Part shown: positions 8,669 through 18,939 of the stretch, piece after piece
Layout: the number at the start of each line of letters is the position of its first letter
Numbering within the stretch: position 1 is the first letter of the stretch
DNA from: Planctomycetota bacterium
GTDB lineage: Bacteria; Planctomycetota; UBA8742; UBA2392
Assembly (NCBI GenBank): GCA_019636195.1
Contig: JAHBYA010000011.1
Span: forward strand, 79,242-143,241
DNA length: 64,000 bases
Direction: 5' to 3'
Position numbers and translations under genes: made by a program
Notes under the pieces: model-generated
Databases searched by the model: none
Told to the model about the DNA's origin: nothing
The model's input: only the letters and a program-made list of their open reading frames with translations

Positions 8669-11600
8669 CGCCGTCCTTGTCCTTGCTGTCAAGGGTGAAG
8701 GTCTCAATGCAGCGGAAGCCGCGGCCGGCGCTGCGGTCCAGAAGCGGCGCCACGCTGATCTTGGCCCGCCGCGCATACCGGAACCACAGCTCGGCGCGCA
8801 GGCCGGGCTCGGCGCCTTTGGCCACAGCGGTTTCCTCGGACAGGCCGGATGTCCACTCTGCCACGTTGCTGCCCATGTCGCGCGCGCCGGTCGGGTTGGC
8901 GTCCCATTCGGCTGTGCCCACTTCGCGCGGGTGCGCCACCCCGGCGGGCGGAGCCTTGTCGCGGGTGCCCCACGGGAAATCCGTGGCGTTGATATCGCCC
9001 ATGCGCGGAGCGCCGGCGGCGACCTCCCACTCGTCGGGCGTGGGCAGGCGTTTGCCCTTCCAGGTCGCGTAGGCGTGCGCTTCAAACCAGCAGATGCCGG
9101 TCACCGGGTACTTGGCAAAGCTGGCGTCAAAGCCGCCCTCCACCCAGCCGGCTGGGCCTGCGCGGCCTGTCCCGTCGGTGAAGCGCGAAAGCATTGTGCG
9201 GGCCGACTCGTGCCACAGCTCGGGCCGTTCATACCCGCCGGCCTCGACAAACTTGAGGAAGTCTTCGTTGGTAACCGGGTACTTGTCGATCAGCAGCAGC
9301 TCGGACTGTTCCAGCTGGCGCTGCGGGTTCTGGTCGCTTTCGCGGTTGCTGCCCAGCAAGAACGTCCCGCGCGGCAACAGCACCTGGCCCTCGCTGACTT
9401 GCGCCAGCGCCAGCCGGGTTTTGATGTCGCGCAACTGCGCGCGGATGCCTTCCAGTGTGGCCGGGTCGGTGATGTAGCGCTGTGCTTTCTCAAGCAGCTC
9501 AGCCCGCGCGGCGTCGCCTTGCGCGGCATCCGCCTCAATCATCAGCGTGGCGCCAAGCTTTCGCCGCAACTCTTCGCGGTAGGTGCGGGCTCGGGCAGCG
9601 TAATCGGGGTCGGTGAGTGACGGCTGCAACTCGTCGTAATCAAGCAGCACTTCTTCCATTTGTTCGCCGGTGGTGGCGCCGGTGTCGCGGGCGCGCAACT
9701 GCTCCAGGCGCGCAAGCTGCATCATGCGGTCAAGGCGTGAGCGGTCGGCGGGGGTGGCAAACGGGCTGGTGGCAGCCTCATTGATGGCGGTGCGGATGTG
9801 GGTCTGGGCCTCGGTCCAGCGTTTGTCGTTGACGGCTTCATCGGCGGCGGCCATCGCCTGCCGGAAGCGTGACTGCTTCTGCACAAGCTCGCGCAGAGTC
9901 GTGCGGGCTTCGTCAATCTCGGCGGCTTTACGGCCGGTGCCGGCGCCGGTGTCCAGCATCAGCTCGGCAACGTCCAGCCGCTGCGCGTCAATCGCCCGGG
10001 TTGCGAAGTTCAGCGCGGCCGTCGCCTTGGTGTCCAGCGCGCGGTTGCGCAGGCGCGTGCCGGTATCGCCGGGCGCGGAAACAGCCATGGCCTGGTCGCA
10101 GGTGCTGATCGTGTCAATCAGGGCGCGGGTGGCGTCTTCGTACTTCTTGGCCGCGACCGCCGCCACCAGTTTGCCCTCGGCGGCCTCCACCAGCGCGCGC
10201 AGTCGGTCCATGTCGGCTTCCTGCTGTTTGCGCTGCTCATAATCGCGCATCCACGCGCCGATCTCGGCGATGGCGTTGGCGACACGCAGCTTTTCTTCTT
10301 CCAGGCCTTCCACGCGGATGGCGCGCACCTGCACAAACGCGTTGCTGGCGTCCGCGTAAGCCTGGCTGAGCTTCTCAAGCCCGGTGTTGCCGTCACTTTC
10401 CAGCCGTTTGGCGCTCGTCAGCAACGCCTCGGCGGCGGCCAGCGATTCGTTGAATTCCTTGCGCAACTGCTGCTGGCGCCGGCGTTCTTCACCTTCGCGG
10501 CGCAGCGTTTCTTCGCGCACGGTGGCTTCGCCGTTGACGGTGTTGGCCTGGGTCAGGCCGGTGCTGGCGCGTTCGTCGTCGCCCAGCGTGATCAGCGCCG
10601 ACTGGTACTTGCCCGCGGCGTCAGTGGCCAGTTTGCGCGCCTGGCCAAAGTTCTCGGCGCCGAGTGCGGTCCGGGCTTCCTTGAGAAAGCCGTCGGCCTC
10701 CGAGATTGCGGCTTCGGCGCGCCGGATGCCGGCCTGCTGCGCCGCCTGCCAGGCGAAAATGCTGCCGCCGATCAGGGCTGCCAGCACCAGGCTGCTGGTG
10801 ATGACGGCGACCTTGTTGCGCTTGATCCACTTGGCAATGAGCTGGCCAAAGCTGTACTCGACGGCGGCAAGCGTGCGGCCTTCCTGCCAGCTGCGCAGGT
10901 TGTCAATCAGCTCGGCAACGCTGGCGATGCGCTTGTGTGCCTGCTTGGCAAGGCACTTCATCGCAAGCTGCTCAAGCTCGGCGGGTACGCGCCGTTCGGT
11001 GTTCATGACGCTGGGCGGCTCAGGGTTGAAGTTCTTTACCTGGTCGAGCACCTGGGCGCTGGTCTGCGCCGTCCAGGGCGTCTGCAACGCCAGCAGTTCG
11101 TACAGTATAACGCCCAGCGAAAAGATGTCGCTTTCCGGGCCCATCGTGTTCACTTCGCCGCGGGCCTGCTCCGGGCTCATGTAGCTGGGTGTGCCCAGAA
11201 TGCTGCCGGCCATGGTGCGCGCGGCGTCGTCGTCCTGTCGGTCGCTGACCACGGCGCGGTCGGCTGTGTCTTCTTTGCGGCCGACAATCTTGGCCACGCC
11301 CCAGTCCATGATCTGCACTTCGCCGAAGCGCCCGACCATGATGTTGGCGGGTTTCAGGTCGCGGTGGATCACGCCCTTGGAATGGGCAAACGCCACGCCT
11401 TCACAGACCTTGATGAAGATGTCCACCAGCCGGTTGACGGGGAAGGCTTTTTCGGCGCTGGGGTCTTTCTTGCGCAGACGCTTGAGGATGCTGGACAGGT
11501 CTTCGCCTTCAACCAGCTTCATCGTGAAGTACAGGTTGCCCCGGCCGTCCACGCCGATTTCGTGTACCGGCACGATGTTGGGGTGTTCAAGCTGGCCGGT

Positions 11601-13373
11601 GATCTGGGCTTCTTCAAGGAAGCGCTCCACCAGGTCGCGGCGGTCGAGCATTTCTTTGCGCAGCACTTTCAGCGCGACGCTGCGGCGCAGGTCGTTGTCT
11701 TCGACCTCGATGACCTTGCCCATGCCGCCGCGGGCGATTTCGCGCACGACGCTATAGCGCCGCTTGCTGCCGGCGAGCTTTTTCAACTTGCTGGTGTGTT
11801 TGCCGATCTTGACGCCTGAGCCGATGCCCATCTGCGCGCGCAGGTCGGCCAGCGTCATCTCGTGGGCTTCTATCGTGTCGCCCAGCTTGTCGCCGGTGAC
11901 GTTGCTTTCGACACCCAGCTTGCTTTCGCTGCGATCGCGCAGGCCGGGCCGGCCGCCTTCGCCGGTCTGGAAGTGCGTGCGCCCGCCGGTGCTGGCGTTG
12001 CTGGGGTGGCTGCCGGTCGTGACCTCAGAGTCATTGGCGAGGTCGGCAAGGCTGACGTCACTGTCATCGACAATCGTGCCGCCGGTGTACTCGCCGGTCG
12101 GGAAATCCGTGTTGACCGTGACCAGCAGGTCAGAGTCGAGGGTCGAGATCGGCTCCTGCGCCTCGCTCTGCGGCGGAGCGGTCGCGACAAAGTCATCCTG
12201 CTCGGTGGATATCCGGTGCGACGCTGTGGCGCCCTTCGTGAGTTCCTCGCTGTCGAACAGTGTCTGGCCGTCAAGCGGCTTGGGCGGCGCGATGCTGTCG
12301 TGCAGCACTTCTTCGGGCGTGCTGGTAAGGTCTGCGGGCGGGCCGAAATAGCTGTCGTCGGCTTGCTCCATGACTTCGTTGACCGCGCTGTCATTCATCA
12401 GCTGCGAAATGACTTCCGACTCGTCGGGCGCGTAGGTATCGAGCATGTCGGGCGAGAGTTCGTCTTCATCGCCGAAGCTCGCAAAGTCGTCGCTGGCGCC
12501 CTTGGTCGCGCGCATGGCAAACGTGGGCGCGGGCGCAGCCGGCTGCCGCTTTGAGTCGCCGGTGGCTGTGTCGCTGCGGGTGTCACCGACGCGCATGCCG
12601 GTGATGCCCAGACTGGTGTCTTCCTTGTCGCCGTGCAGGGTGTCGCCCGCAACCGTGGCCGACATGCCGAGTGAAGTCGATTCGATGGACTCACTTTCCG
12701 GCTCAAGCTGAAATCCTTCATCGGCGTTGATGGCCTGGATCAGTTCTTCTTCGTCGAGGTCCACATGGTCGAGGTCGTCCAGCTTGACCTGGGCCATGCG
12801 CGCGCTCGGCGTGCGCTCAATCAGTTCCGGCTCAGGCAGGGCCTCCACTTCGCCGGTCTGGCGGTCTTCAAACAGGCTGTCGCCGCTGCGCGAATCGGGC
12901 GGGGGCAGCTCCATCTCAAGGTTGCTGTCGGTGTCGCCGGGGTCGGCGTAGGCGTAGTTTGGCGCCAGTGGCTCAACGAACTTCGGCACTTCCGAGAACA
13001 CTTCGTCTTCCGGGGCGAGTTCGCCCTCCGGAGCCAGTTCGGGCTCCGGGTCCAGGCCGGGGCGCGAAAGTTTTTCGGTGTCGCGATGGAACGGGCTGGC
13101 CTCAGGCAGCACGGTCGCGCTGCCCGCCGAATACAGCAGGCGCTGCTTCAACTCGTCCAGCGTCTCGTCCGGGTGCGCCTCGAGCACAGCCAGCGCTGCC
13201 TCAACGCTCAGCCAGCCCTTTTCGACGACAAGCTCGTACGCGCACAGGTCCGGTTCTTTGCGGCGGCGGCGGGCCAGCTCAATGCGCAGGGCGGTTGACT
13301 GGCCGACGGTCAGCAGCCCGCGCCGCTCAGCGCGGTCAAAGAACAACTCGTCAAGTTGCTGGTTGTCGTCCAT
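8658..13373 (-). CDS. Transmembrane Ser/Thr protein kinase with C-terminal FGE-sulfatase-like domain
   Basis: The 1571-residue protein has a small helical N-terminus, an acidic low-complexity region (about 90-530), a PknB-type kinase domain (about 535-770), a transmembrane helix (about 853-878), a long coiled-coil/TPR-like region, and a SUMF1/FGE-like domain (about 1335-1550). Kinase motifs are intact: ARGGMGKV, VALKVL, HRDLKPANIM and GTPSYMSPEQ; the DFG motif is DWG, as often seen in planctomycete kinases. The FGE-like domain would lie outside the membrane: GTFLLGS, PVTNEDF, RLPTPDEWE, NVAEWTSG and GFRC are present, but the usual GGSW stretch is missing, so a binding rather than oxidising role is likely. 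A GTG at 13385 overlaps the preceding stop and is an alternative start. Confidence 0.88.
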   Translation of the reverse strand: MDDNQQLDELFFDRAERRGLLTVGQSTALRIELARRRRKEPDLCAYELVVEKGWLSVEAALAVLEAHPDETLDELKQRLLYSAGSATVLPEASPFHRDTEKLSRPGLDPEPELAPEGELAPEDEVFSEVPKFVEPLAPNYAYADPGDTDSNLEMELPPPDSRSGDSLFEDRQTGEVEALPEPELIERTPSARMAQVKLDDLDHVDLDEEELIQAINADEGFQLEPESESIESTSLGMSATVAGDTLHGDKEDTSLGITGMRVGDTRSDTATGDSKRQPAAPAPTFAMRATKGASDDFASFGDEDELSPDMLDTYAPDESEVISQLMNDSAVNEVMEQADDSYFGPPADLTSTPEEVLHDSIAPPKPLDGQTLFDSEELTKGATASHRISTEQDDFVATAPPQSEAQEPISTLDSDLLVTVNTDFPTGEYTGGTIVDDSDVSLADLANDSEVTTGSHPSNASTGGRTHFQTGEGGRPGLRDRSESKLGVESNVTGDKLGDTIEAHEMTLADLRAQMGIGSGVKIGKHTSKLKKLAGSKRRYSVVREIARGGMGKVIEVEDNDLRRSVALKVLRKEMLDRRDLVERFLEEAQITGQLEHPNIVPVHEIGVDGRGNLYFTMKLVEGEDLSSILKRLRKKDPSAEKAFPVNRLVDIFIKVCEGVAFAHSKGVIHRDLKPANIMVGRFGEVQIMDWGVAKIVGRKEDTADRAVVSDRQDDDAARTMAGSILGTPSYMSPEQARGEVNTMGPESDIFSLGVILYELLALQTPWTAQTSAQVLDQVKNFNPEPPSVMNTERRVPAELEQLAMKCLAKQAHKRIASVAELIDNLRSWQEGRTLAAVEYSFGQLIAKWIKRNKVAVITSSLVLAALIGGSIFAWQAAQQAGIRRAEAAISEADGFLKEARTALGAENFGQARKLATDAAGKYQSALITLGDDERASTGLTQANTVNGEATVREETLRREGEERRRQQQLRKEFNESLAAAEALLTSAKRLESDGNTGLEKLSQAYADASNAFVQVRAIRVEGLEEEKLRVANAIAEIGAWMRDYEQRKQQEADMDRLRALVEAAEGKLVAAVAAKKYEDATRALIDTISTCDQAMAVSAPGDTGTRLRNRALDTKATAALNFATRAIDAQRLDVAELMLDTGAGTGRKAAEIDEARTTLRELVQKQSRFRQAMAAADEAVNDKRWTEAQTHIRTAINEAATSPFATPADRSRLDRMMQLARLEQLRARDTGATTGEQMEEVLLDYDELQPSLTDPDYAARARTYREELRRKLGATLMIEADAAQGDAARAELLEKAQRYITDPATLEGIRAQLRDIKTRLALAQVSEGQVLLPRGTFLLGSNRESDQNPQRQLEQSELLLIDKYPVTNEDFLKFVEAGGYERPELWHESARTMLSRFTDGTGRAGPAGWVEGGFDASFAKYPVTGICWFEAHAYATWKGKRLPTPDEWEVAAGAPRMGDINATDFPWGTRDKAPPAGVAHPREVGTAEWDANPTGARDMGSNVAEWTSGLSEETAVAKGAEPGLRAELWFRYARRAKISVAPLLDRSAGRGFRCIETFTLDSKDKDGDGE

Positions 13374-13381
13374 ACCCGCGT

Positions 13382-16300
13382 TCACTTGAACTCGACTGTG
13401 CGCAACATGTTGGTGCCGGTGGTTTTGCCGCCGACGTTGCGCTCACCAAACAGTACAAAGTAGCGCTGCTCGCTTTCATCGTACAGGCCCGTCGTGCCTG
13501 TGCCGTTATTGCCGGACGGCGGCGTCGCCAGGAACTGGAACTCCGGCCCCGGCGTGCACATCACCAGCGCTTCTGCCTTGCCGCGACTGGCAGGCGCGTG
13601 GATGAAGCGCACAATTTCACGGTCAAAGACGGCACCGCTGCGTGCAACGGGCTCGGCGGCCCCGGCGTTGCTGGGCAGCAGGATCGACCAGTGGTTGGCG
13701 CCGGGGTTGTACTGGTACAGGTGGTTGTTTGCGCCGGAGGCCTGGTTCTCGCCGCCCAGCAGCAGCAGACGGCCGGTCTTTTCGTTCCAGCCCAACGTAG
13801 ACCACGCGCGCGCGTCGGGCGCGTCGCCGCTGGGGCTGACGACGGACGCCCAGGCTGCCGAGGTCGCTGAGCTCAGGACAAAATGCCGGCAGTCGTTGAC
13901 GCGGACAGTGTTTGTCTCGCCGCCGAACATCCAGATGCGGTTGTTGTCGGGATCATACGTGAAGGCTGCGCCGCGCCGCCCAGAGGGGAAGCTGCCGGAT
14001 TGTGAGACCTGGCTCCATACCATGGTGTTGAGGTTCAGGGTAAACATCAGGTTGGTCACCGCGGGGCTGGCGGGCGGGCCGGTGTCGCCGCCGAACAGCA
14101 CGATCAGGTCCTGGTTTTCGTGGTAGGTCATGCTGGCGCCCCACAACTGCGGCGGGCGCGTGCCGGTGGTTTCAAGGCGCGTCCACTCCCCGCGGCTTTC
14201 TGAGTTGTTCCACTCGAACTCCCACAATTCATTCGACACGCCGTGGTCGCAAAGGCCGCCATAGATGTAGCCCTTGCCGCTGATCATTACACCAGCCGCG
14301 TGTTTGCGGCCCTGCGGCCGGATGAGATTGATATTGAGCGGCCGGAAGATTGGCGGGTTGGTTGCGCCAAGCGTGAACTCGTACACATCGCCGTGCGAAC
14401 CCAGCGTGGTTTCACCGCCGTACAGTACGAACCCGCTGCCGGGAATCTCGGCAAAGCCTGCATCGCCGCGGGGCAGCGGACGTTCTTCGGTTCCTTGCGT
14501 CACCTCGGTCCACGTGGCGTCAAACCCGCTGAGTTCGACATTGAACAACTGCTGCACGAACACCCCGTCGCTCGATCGCTGCCCGCTGTACACATGCAGC
14601 CTGCCGGCGTGGTGCAGCACAGCCGGGTTCTTGATGCCCCCCGGCGGCTTGGAGCCGGCGCTGGTGTAGCGGTCCCACTGCCAGCTTGGGGCGGCGATGC
14701 GGTACACTTCCATGCTTGCGCCTGAGCTGTTGCTGGACGGGCCGACAAAGAACGCCGTGCGCGAGCCGGGGTGATAGCTCATGCCGCAAAGTTCAACCAC
14801 CGTCGGGCCGCTGCCGATCTTGCCGACCGTCCGCTTGCTCAGCCACTGGTTGGGATTGGCAGACAGCAGGTCACAACTGAACCGGTAGATCTCGCCCGTG
14901 TTGTAAAGCAGCAGCACCTCTTTGTCCGAAGCATCGTACCAGCAGTGGTATGTGAACGTGCCGCCAAGGGTTGGCGCGTCTCCGACCACCGGCGGCGCCA
15001 GGTCAACCCATGTAAGGGGCTGTACGTTGAGCGGCAGGGCATAGACCCTCGGGCGGGAAACCGGCCCCTGGCCAAGGATAGCGACGATCCGGTTGTTGGT
15101 GCTGTCCAGGCACGCGGCGATGGTGCTGGGTTCGTCGCCGAGGTAGGTGGGGCCGCCGACGATGTTGGACGCGAAAATGGAACCGCCGCCGCCGGTTTCA
15201 ATGATGACCGGCAGGCGCTCATGCTTGCCCGAAGTGGAACTCGGGCTCTTGCCGCCGATCATCCACATGCGCTGGTTGGTGTTGTCCCACACCATGTTCG
15301 GGCTGCTGCGCGCGAGCTCGAAGTTCGCGTTGTCAACCCAGTTGCGGCCCGAGCCCGCAACCACGATCTCAACTTCATCAAAGGGGTTGGGGGGCGTAGC
15401 TGCGGTTGCGCGTATCGTCACGGTGCGGTCAATGGTAGTAGTACCCGGCGTGTACCTGCCGGTGTTGTCAATGCTTCCGAACTGCGTGCCCTGGATTGTC
15501 CAGTTGATGTTGGGGTTGGCGCCCGGCGGATCAACCGTCGCTGAAAACTGGATGAACGGACCCGCCGAGAACGTCGTGCCTTCCGGCGGCGAGATCGTAA
15601 CGCCCGTTGGCGTCACGGAAGCAACCGGCATAACCGTGACCGTGGCCGGCGCCGTGATGGCTGTGTTTGCAGTGCTGCGCGCCGTGATTGTCACCTGCGT
15701 CTGCGACGGTACTGTCGCCGGCGGCGTGTAGAAGCCGTTGATCAGCGTGCCGACAACCGGGCTGAGTTCCCAGGTGACGGACATGTTGGCGTTATCCGGG
15801 TTGGGGTTGACGGGCGTAAACTGCTGGCCGCTGCCCCCGGCAAAGACCGTGGCGGTCGGGGGCGACAGCGCAAAGCTGTTTGGAGGCGGCGCCTGCAGGT
15901 CCTGCACCTGGCCGCCGACCACCGACGGGTTGACCTGGCTCACCGCCTGGATGATCACCTGCGGCGGGTTGGGCAGGAAGTGCGGCGCGGTGTATTGGCC
16001 GCTGCTGTCAATGATGCCGACCTGGCTGTTGCCCTGGCCGCGTTCGCTGCCGTTCCACCACACGCGCCAGTTCACGCCTTGCGGCGCGCCCGAGGGCGAC
16101 ACGACCGCCGTAAATGTGCGCTGGCCGTCCAGCAGCAACGGGCCGCTGCCGACTGAACTGACGGCAATGCTGGTCGGCATGGGCTGTACGGTAAGCTCGT
16201 AGGTGCCGGACACACCGTTTACGGCCGTCGCGCGAACGTAAATCTTGGCGGGGTTGGGAACCGTTGGGGGGGCCGTGTAGCGGCCGCCCTGCGTGATCGT

Positions 16301-18826
16301 GCCGTTGGGTGAGCCGCCATCGACCGACCACACCACCTGCTGCGGGGCTGTCGCCTGCAGAACGGTGGCCGAAAACTCAACGGGAGTGCTGACCAGAACC
16401 GTAGTGGCGCCCGGCGGGTTGTAGGCGTTGATACTCACGCTTTGCGGTGCAGTGCCCCAGAATAGCCGGTACGAGCGCTGCACCGAGTACCAGAAGTTCG
16501 GGTGGTCGATCTCGCAGTACAGGTCCACGAACGTCGAGCCCGCAGGTGCAGTTGCCGGCGGCACATAGCGCATACGCTGGGTGCCGTTGCCGCCATCCAT
16601 CTGCGTTACCGCCGCAAGCGAAGACGGCGGGCTTGCCGTGATGTCCGAAGCGTTGCCGCGGCCGGGGTCTGCCGACGCGGCATTGCCCACGCGGCACGCG
16701 ATCGTGTGCGTCAGGTCAACTGTCCCCGCGCCGGCAAAAACCGCAGACCAGCGGATGTTGGAAAGATCGTTGATGGCATCGGCCAGCGCCTGGGCGTACT
16801 CGTCGATCGTGCTCATGCCGCCGATGTCCACCGGCACAGAGTTGATGCCGAGCGGGTTGCCGTTCTGCCACAACTCAAGCTGCACGGGCGCGTTAAGGCC
16901 GTCGTGCACGGTAAAGACGTCGCCAAGCCCCGCACTGCCGCTGAGGGTAAAGCTGCCGGTCGCATACGTAAGTGAACCGCCGGCGACAGTCTGCAAGTTG
17001 CCCCAGTCGTCACCCGTCTGAAGGATCTTCCACAGGGTCTCGTTGGCGATCGCGCTGGACGGGAACACCTCACGGTCAAAGTAAACAGGCCCGGCCCCGG
17101 GTTGTACCGTGACCACCGGGTTGGCCGTGGGCGTGCCGCCTGCATCGGTCGTGAACACCGTGATACTCACGGGGTCGGTGCCAGCCGGGTTGTTGATGAT
17201 CGGGAACGGGCTGGACGTAAACGTCGTGCCCGTCATGTCCGCGGCGCCGCTGGGCGCGCTGGCAGGATGGTCGGTGGGCGTGAAGCGCAGATAGACGGTG
17301 CTGTGGTTCTGGTTCGGGAAGGTCAGGGATGAGTCCCAGATCAGCACGTTGTCATGGCCAGTCACGCTGCTGCCGACGGCCGCCGGGTCGCCGACAATGA
17401 TGGCCGCAGGCGGCAGCGGCGAGTATGCGTTGCCGTCCGTGCTGTACGAAATCGCCAGGCTGACCGGGTCGGCACCTTCGTCGCTGATGCGCACGACAAC
17501 CGGCACATTGCCTGAGTCCTGCAACACGCCGACCTGCACGATCACGGGCGCAGAGTTGCCCCGCACCGAGAAAGGCTCCGACACATCGGCTTCGCCCTGC
17601 TGCGAATCCACCGGGATGGCAGCAATCCGCACGTTGGACCAGTCATTCAAGTAGCCGACCTGCGGCGGCGGCGGGTTGTCCATGTCTGCCAGGGCGTCCC
17701 ACACGATGTCGTAGATCGTCGGGTTCACGCCAGCCGGGAAGGGCCCGGCAATCCCCGGCTGAAACTGGTTGACCAGCGTCGCGGGGTGCCAGTTGGCGCC
17801 GTCGTCCAACGAATACACAACGACGACCGCTGCCGGGTCCGACTCAGCGTCGGACACCGCGACCTGAAACGGCACCTTGCCCACAAACAGTCGCCCATCA
17901 AGGTCAGTGACGATCGAAAGCTCGGGCGGGCCGTTTTGGCGGTTGTCCAGCGAGTAGGGCCCAGCCACGATCGATGGCCCTACCAGCGGCGCCGCGTAGC
18001 CCGCCGGGTGGTCGCGCGGCGTAAACAGCAGCAGCACCTGCCCCTGGTAGTCGGGCAGCGCTATGGTGCTGTCCCAGATCAGCTGGCTGGGAGAACCGGC
18101 GGGGCTGGTGGCAAGATTGTCGGGCGGGTTGCCCAACAGTTCAAAGGTGCTGGAGCCCGGATCGGTGTCGATGGGGACAAAGCTCTGCCCCTGGTCGATG
18201 GAGTACGCCAGGTCCAGCGTCGCAGCGTCACTGTTCTCGTCGGCGACGGTAAACGTGAACAGCACAATGCCGCCGGTATTGAAGTAAGTGATGTTGTCGA
18301 TCGACGGCGGGTTGTTGCCGATGGTCAAGCCGGAAAGCTCGTTCCAGCTGCCTGTCACCTGCCCGTCGTTGGCGCGAATGCGCAGGGTGACGCCGGTGGT
18401 CAATTGCGGCCCGAGGTCTGCAAAGAACTCCCAGCTGAAAGTATGGCCGTTGCCCGCCGGGCTGGATGAAAGACCGGTGGTTCCGTCCCCGCCCGCACCG
18501 GGAAAGCAGTCTGCGAACGGCCCGCCCGTTGAGTACTGCACTTCAATGCTGCACTGGTCAGAGTTTGCGTCGAGGATCGTGTAGCTGACGTTTACCGGCG
18601 AGTCACCGCGCGCAAGCGCGGTTACGATCACCGCCGGCGCCACGTTCGTGGTCGGGGCTGGCGGCTCTTTCTTGTCTTTCGTCTTTTCGTCGCCGCTGCC
18701 TTGCAACCCGAAAAACGTGCCTGTCCCGCCGCCCATCAGGGCCACCAAGCCAGGTCCGCATCCAGAAGTGAGAACGGCCCCCAAAAGCGCGCTCACGCCG
18801 GCAAGAATTGTGAACAAACGCCGCAT
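13382..18826 (-). CDS. Giant surface lipoprotein with Ig-like repeats and a Kelch propeller
   Basis: The 1814-residue product starts at an ATG preceded by TTGGAGG and has a lipoprotein signal with lipobox LTSGC at about residue 27. Residues about 45-600 hold repeated domains that pair a PPxI-type strand with YSxDxGxxF-like strands, resembling PKD/Fn3-type modules. Residues about 800-1150 contain four or so Big-type Ig-like units (pattern WxVxG...GTIxxxGxYTAP). The rest is a Kelch/galactose-oxidase-type propeller with GG-containing blades (MWMIGGK, LIVLFGGD, IWMFGGE, LLLLGGE). This is an architecture for binding at the cell surface; no catalytic residues were identified. Its stop overlaps a possible GTG start of the kinase by the bases GTGA, so it heads a three-gene transcription unit. 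Confidence 0.85.
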   Translation of the reverse strand: MRRLFTILAGVSALLGAVLTSGCGPGLVALMGGGTGTFFGLQGSGDEKTKDKKEPPAPTTNVAPAVIVTALARGDSPVNVSYTILDANSDQCSIEVQYSTGGPFADCFPGAGGDGTTGLSSSPAGNGHTFSWEFFADLGPQLTTGVTLRIRANDGQVTGSWNELSGLTIGNNPPSIDNITYFNTGGIVLFTFTVADENSDAATLDLAYSIDQGQSFVPIDTDPGSSTFELLGNPPDNLATSPAGSPSQLIWDSTIALPDYQGQVLLLFTPRDHPAGYAAPLVGPSIVAGPYSLDNRQNGPPELSIVTDLDGRLFVGKVPFQVAVSDAESDPAAVVVVYSLDDGANWHPATLVNQFQPGIAGPFPAGVNPTIYDIVWDALADMDNPPPPQVGYLNDWSNVRIAAIPVDSQQGEADVSEPFSVRGNSAPVIVQVGVLQDSGNVPVVVRISDEGADPVSLAISYSTDGNAYSPLPPAAIIVGDPAAVGSSVTGHDNVLIWDSSLTFPNQNHSTVYLRFTPTDHPASAPSGAADMTGTTFTSSPFPIINNPAGTDPVSITVFTTDAGGTPTANPVVTVQPGAGPVYFDREVFPSSAIANETLWKILQTGDDWGNLQTVAGGSLTYATGSFTLSGSAGLGDVFTVHDGLNAPVQLELWQNGNPLGINSVPVDIGGMSTIDEYAQALADAINDLSNIRWSAVFAGAGTVDLTHTIACRVGNAASADPGRGNASDITASPPSSLAAVTQMDGGNGTQRMRYVPPATAPAGSTFVDLYCEIDHPNFWYSVQRSYRLFWGTAPQSVSINAYNPPGATTVLVSTPVEFSATVLQATAPQQVVWSVDGGSPNGTITQGGRYTAPPTVPNPAKIYVRATAVNGVSGTYELTVQPMPTSIAVSSVGSGPLLLDGQRTFTAVVSPSGAPQGVNWRVWWNGSERGQGNSQVGIIDSSGQYTAPHFLPNPPQVIIQAVSQVNPSVVGGQVQDLQAPPPNSFALSPPTATVFAGGSGQQFTPVNPNPDNANMSVTWELSPVVGTLINGFYTPPATVPSQTQVTITARSTANTAITAPATVTVMPVASVTPTGVTISPPEGTTFSAGPFIQFSATVDPPGANPNINWTIQGTQFGSIDNTGRYTPGTTTIDRTVTIRATAATPPNPFDEVEIVVAGSGRNWVDNANFELARSSPNMVWDNTNQRMWMIGGKSPSSTSGKHERLPVIIETGGGGSIFASNIVGGPTYLGDEPSTIAACLDSTNNRIVAILGQGPVSRPRVYALPLNVQPLTWVDLAPPVVGDAPTLGGTFTYHCWYDASDKEVLLLYNTGEIYRFSCDLLSANPNQWLSKRTVGKIGSGPTVVELCGMSYHPGSRTAFFVGPSSNSSGASMEVYRIAAPSWQWDRYTSAGSKPPGGIKNPAVLHHAGRLHVYSGQRSSDGVFVQQLFNVELSGFDATWTEVTQGTEERPLPRGDAGFAEIPGSGFVLYGGETTLGSHGDVYEFTLGATNPPIFRPLNINLIRPQGRKHAAGVMISGKGYIYGGLCDHGVSNELWEFEWNNSESRGEWTRLETTGTRPPQLWGASMTYHENQDLIVLFGGDTGPPASPAVTNLMFTLNLNTMVWSQVSQSGSFPSGRRGAAFTYDPDNNRIWMFGGETNTVRVNDCRHFVLSSATSAAWASVVSPSGDAPDARAWSTLGWNEKTGRLLLLGGENQASGANNHLYQYNPGANHWSILLPSNAGAAEPVARSGAVFDREIVRFIHAPASRGKAEALVMCTPGPEFQFLATPPSGNNGTGTTGLYDESEQRYFVLFGERNVGGKTTGTNMLRTVEFK

Positions 18827-18869
18827 GACAACCTCCAAGCCGGTCTCTGGGAAGGATCATAAGTCCCAG

Positions 18870-18899
18870 ATGATACAATGCACGGCCACCCAAGATCAA
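18870..18899 (-). promoter_or_regulatory. Candidate promoter for the lipoprotein-kinase-caspase operon
   Basis: On the minus strand TTGATC (18899-18894, 4/6), an 18-nt spacer and TATCAT (18875-18870, 5/6) lie about 45 bp before the start at 18826, in a locally AT-rich stretch between a hairpin and the gene. Confidence 0.4.
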
Positions 18900-18917
18900 T
18901 TCGATTATCTTACACTT

Positions 18918-18939
18918 AGAAAAGTTGCATTGCGCAACT
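18918..18939 (-). terminator. Weak intrinsic terminator after the 18962 gene
   Basis: Read on the minus strand, AGTTGC, loop GCAAT, GCAACT is followed by TTTCT. The stem is only 6 bp, so this is a tentative call; its position between two minus-strand units fits a terminator. Confidence 0.35.

Noticed and set aside
8130..9620. Plus-strand 496-codon frame opposite the kinase and caspase-like genes
   Set aside because: It lies over clear FGE-like and lipoprotein coding sequence and has no domain or signal.
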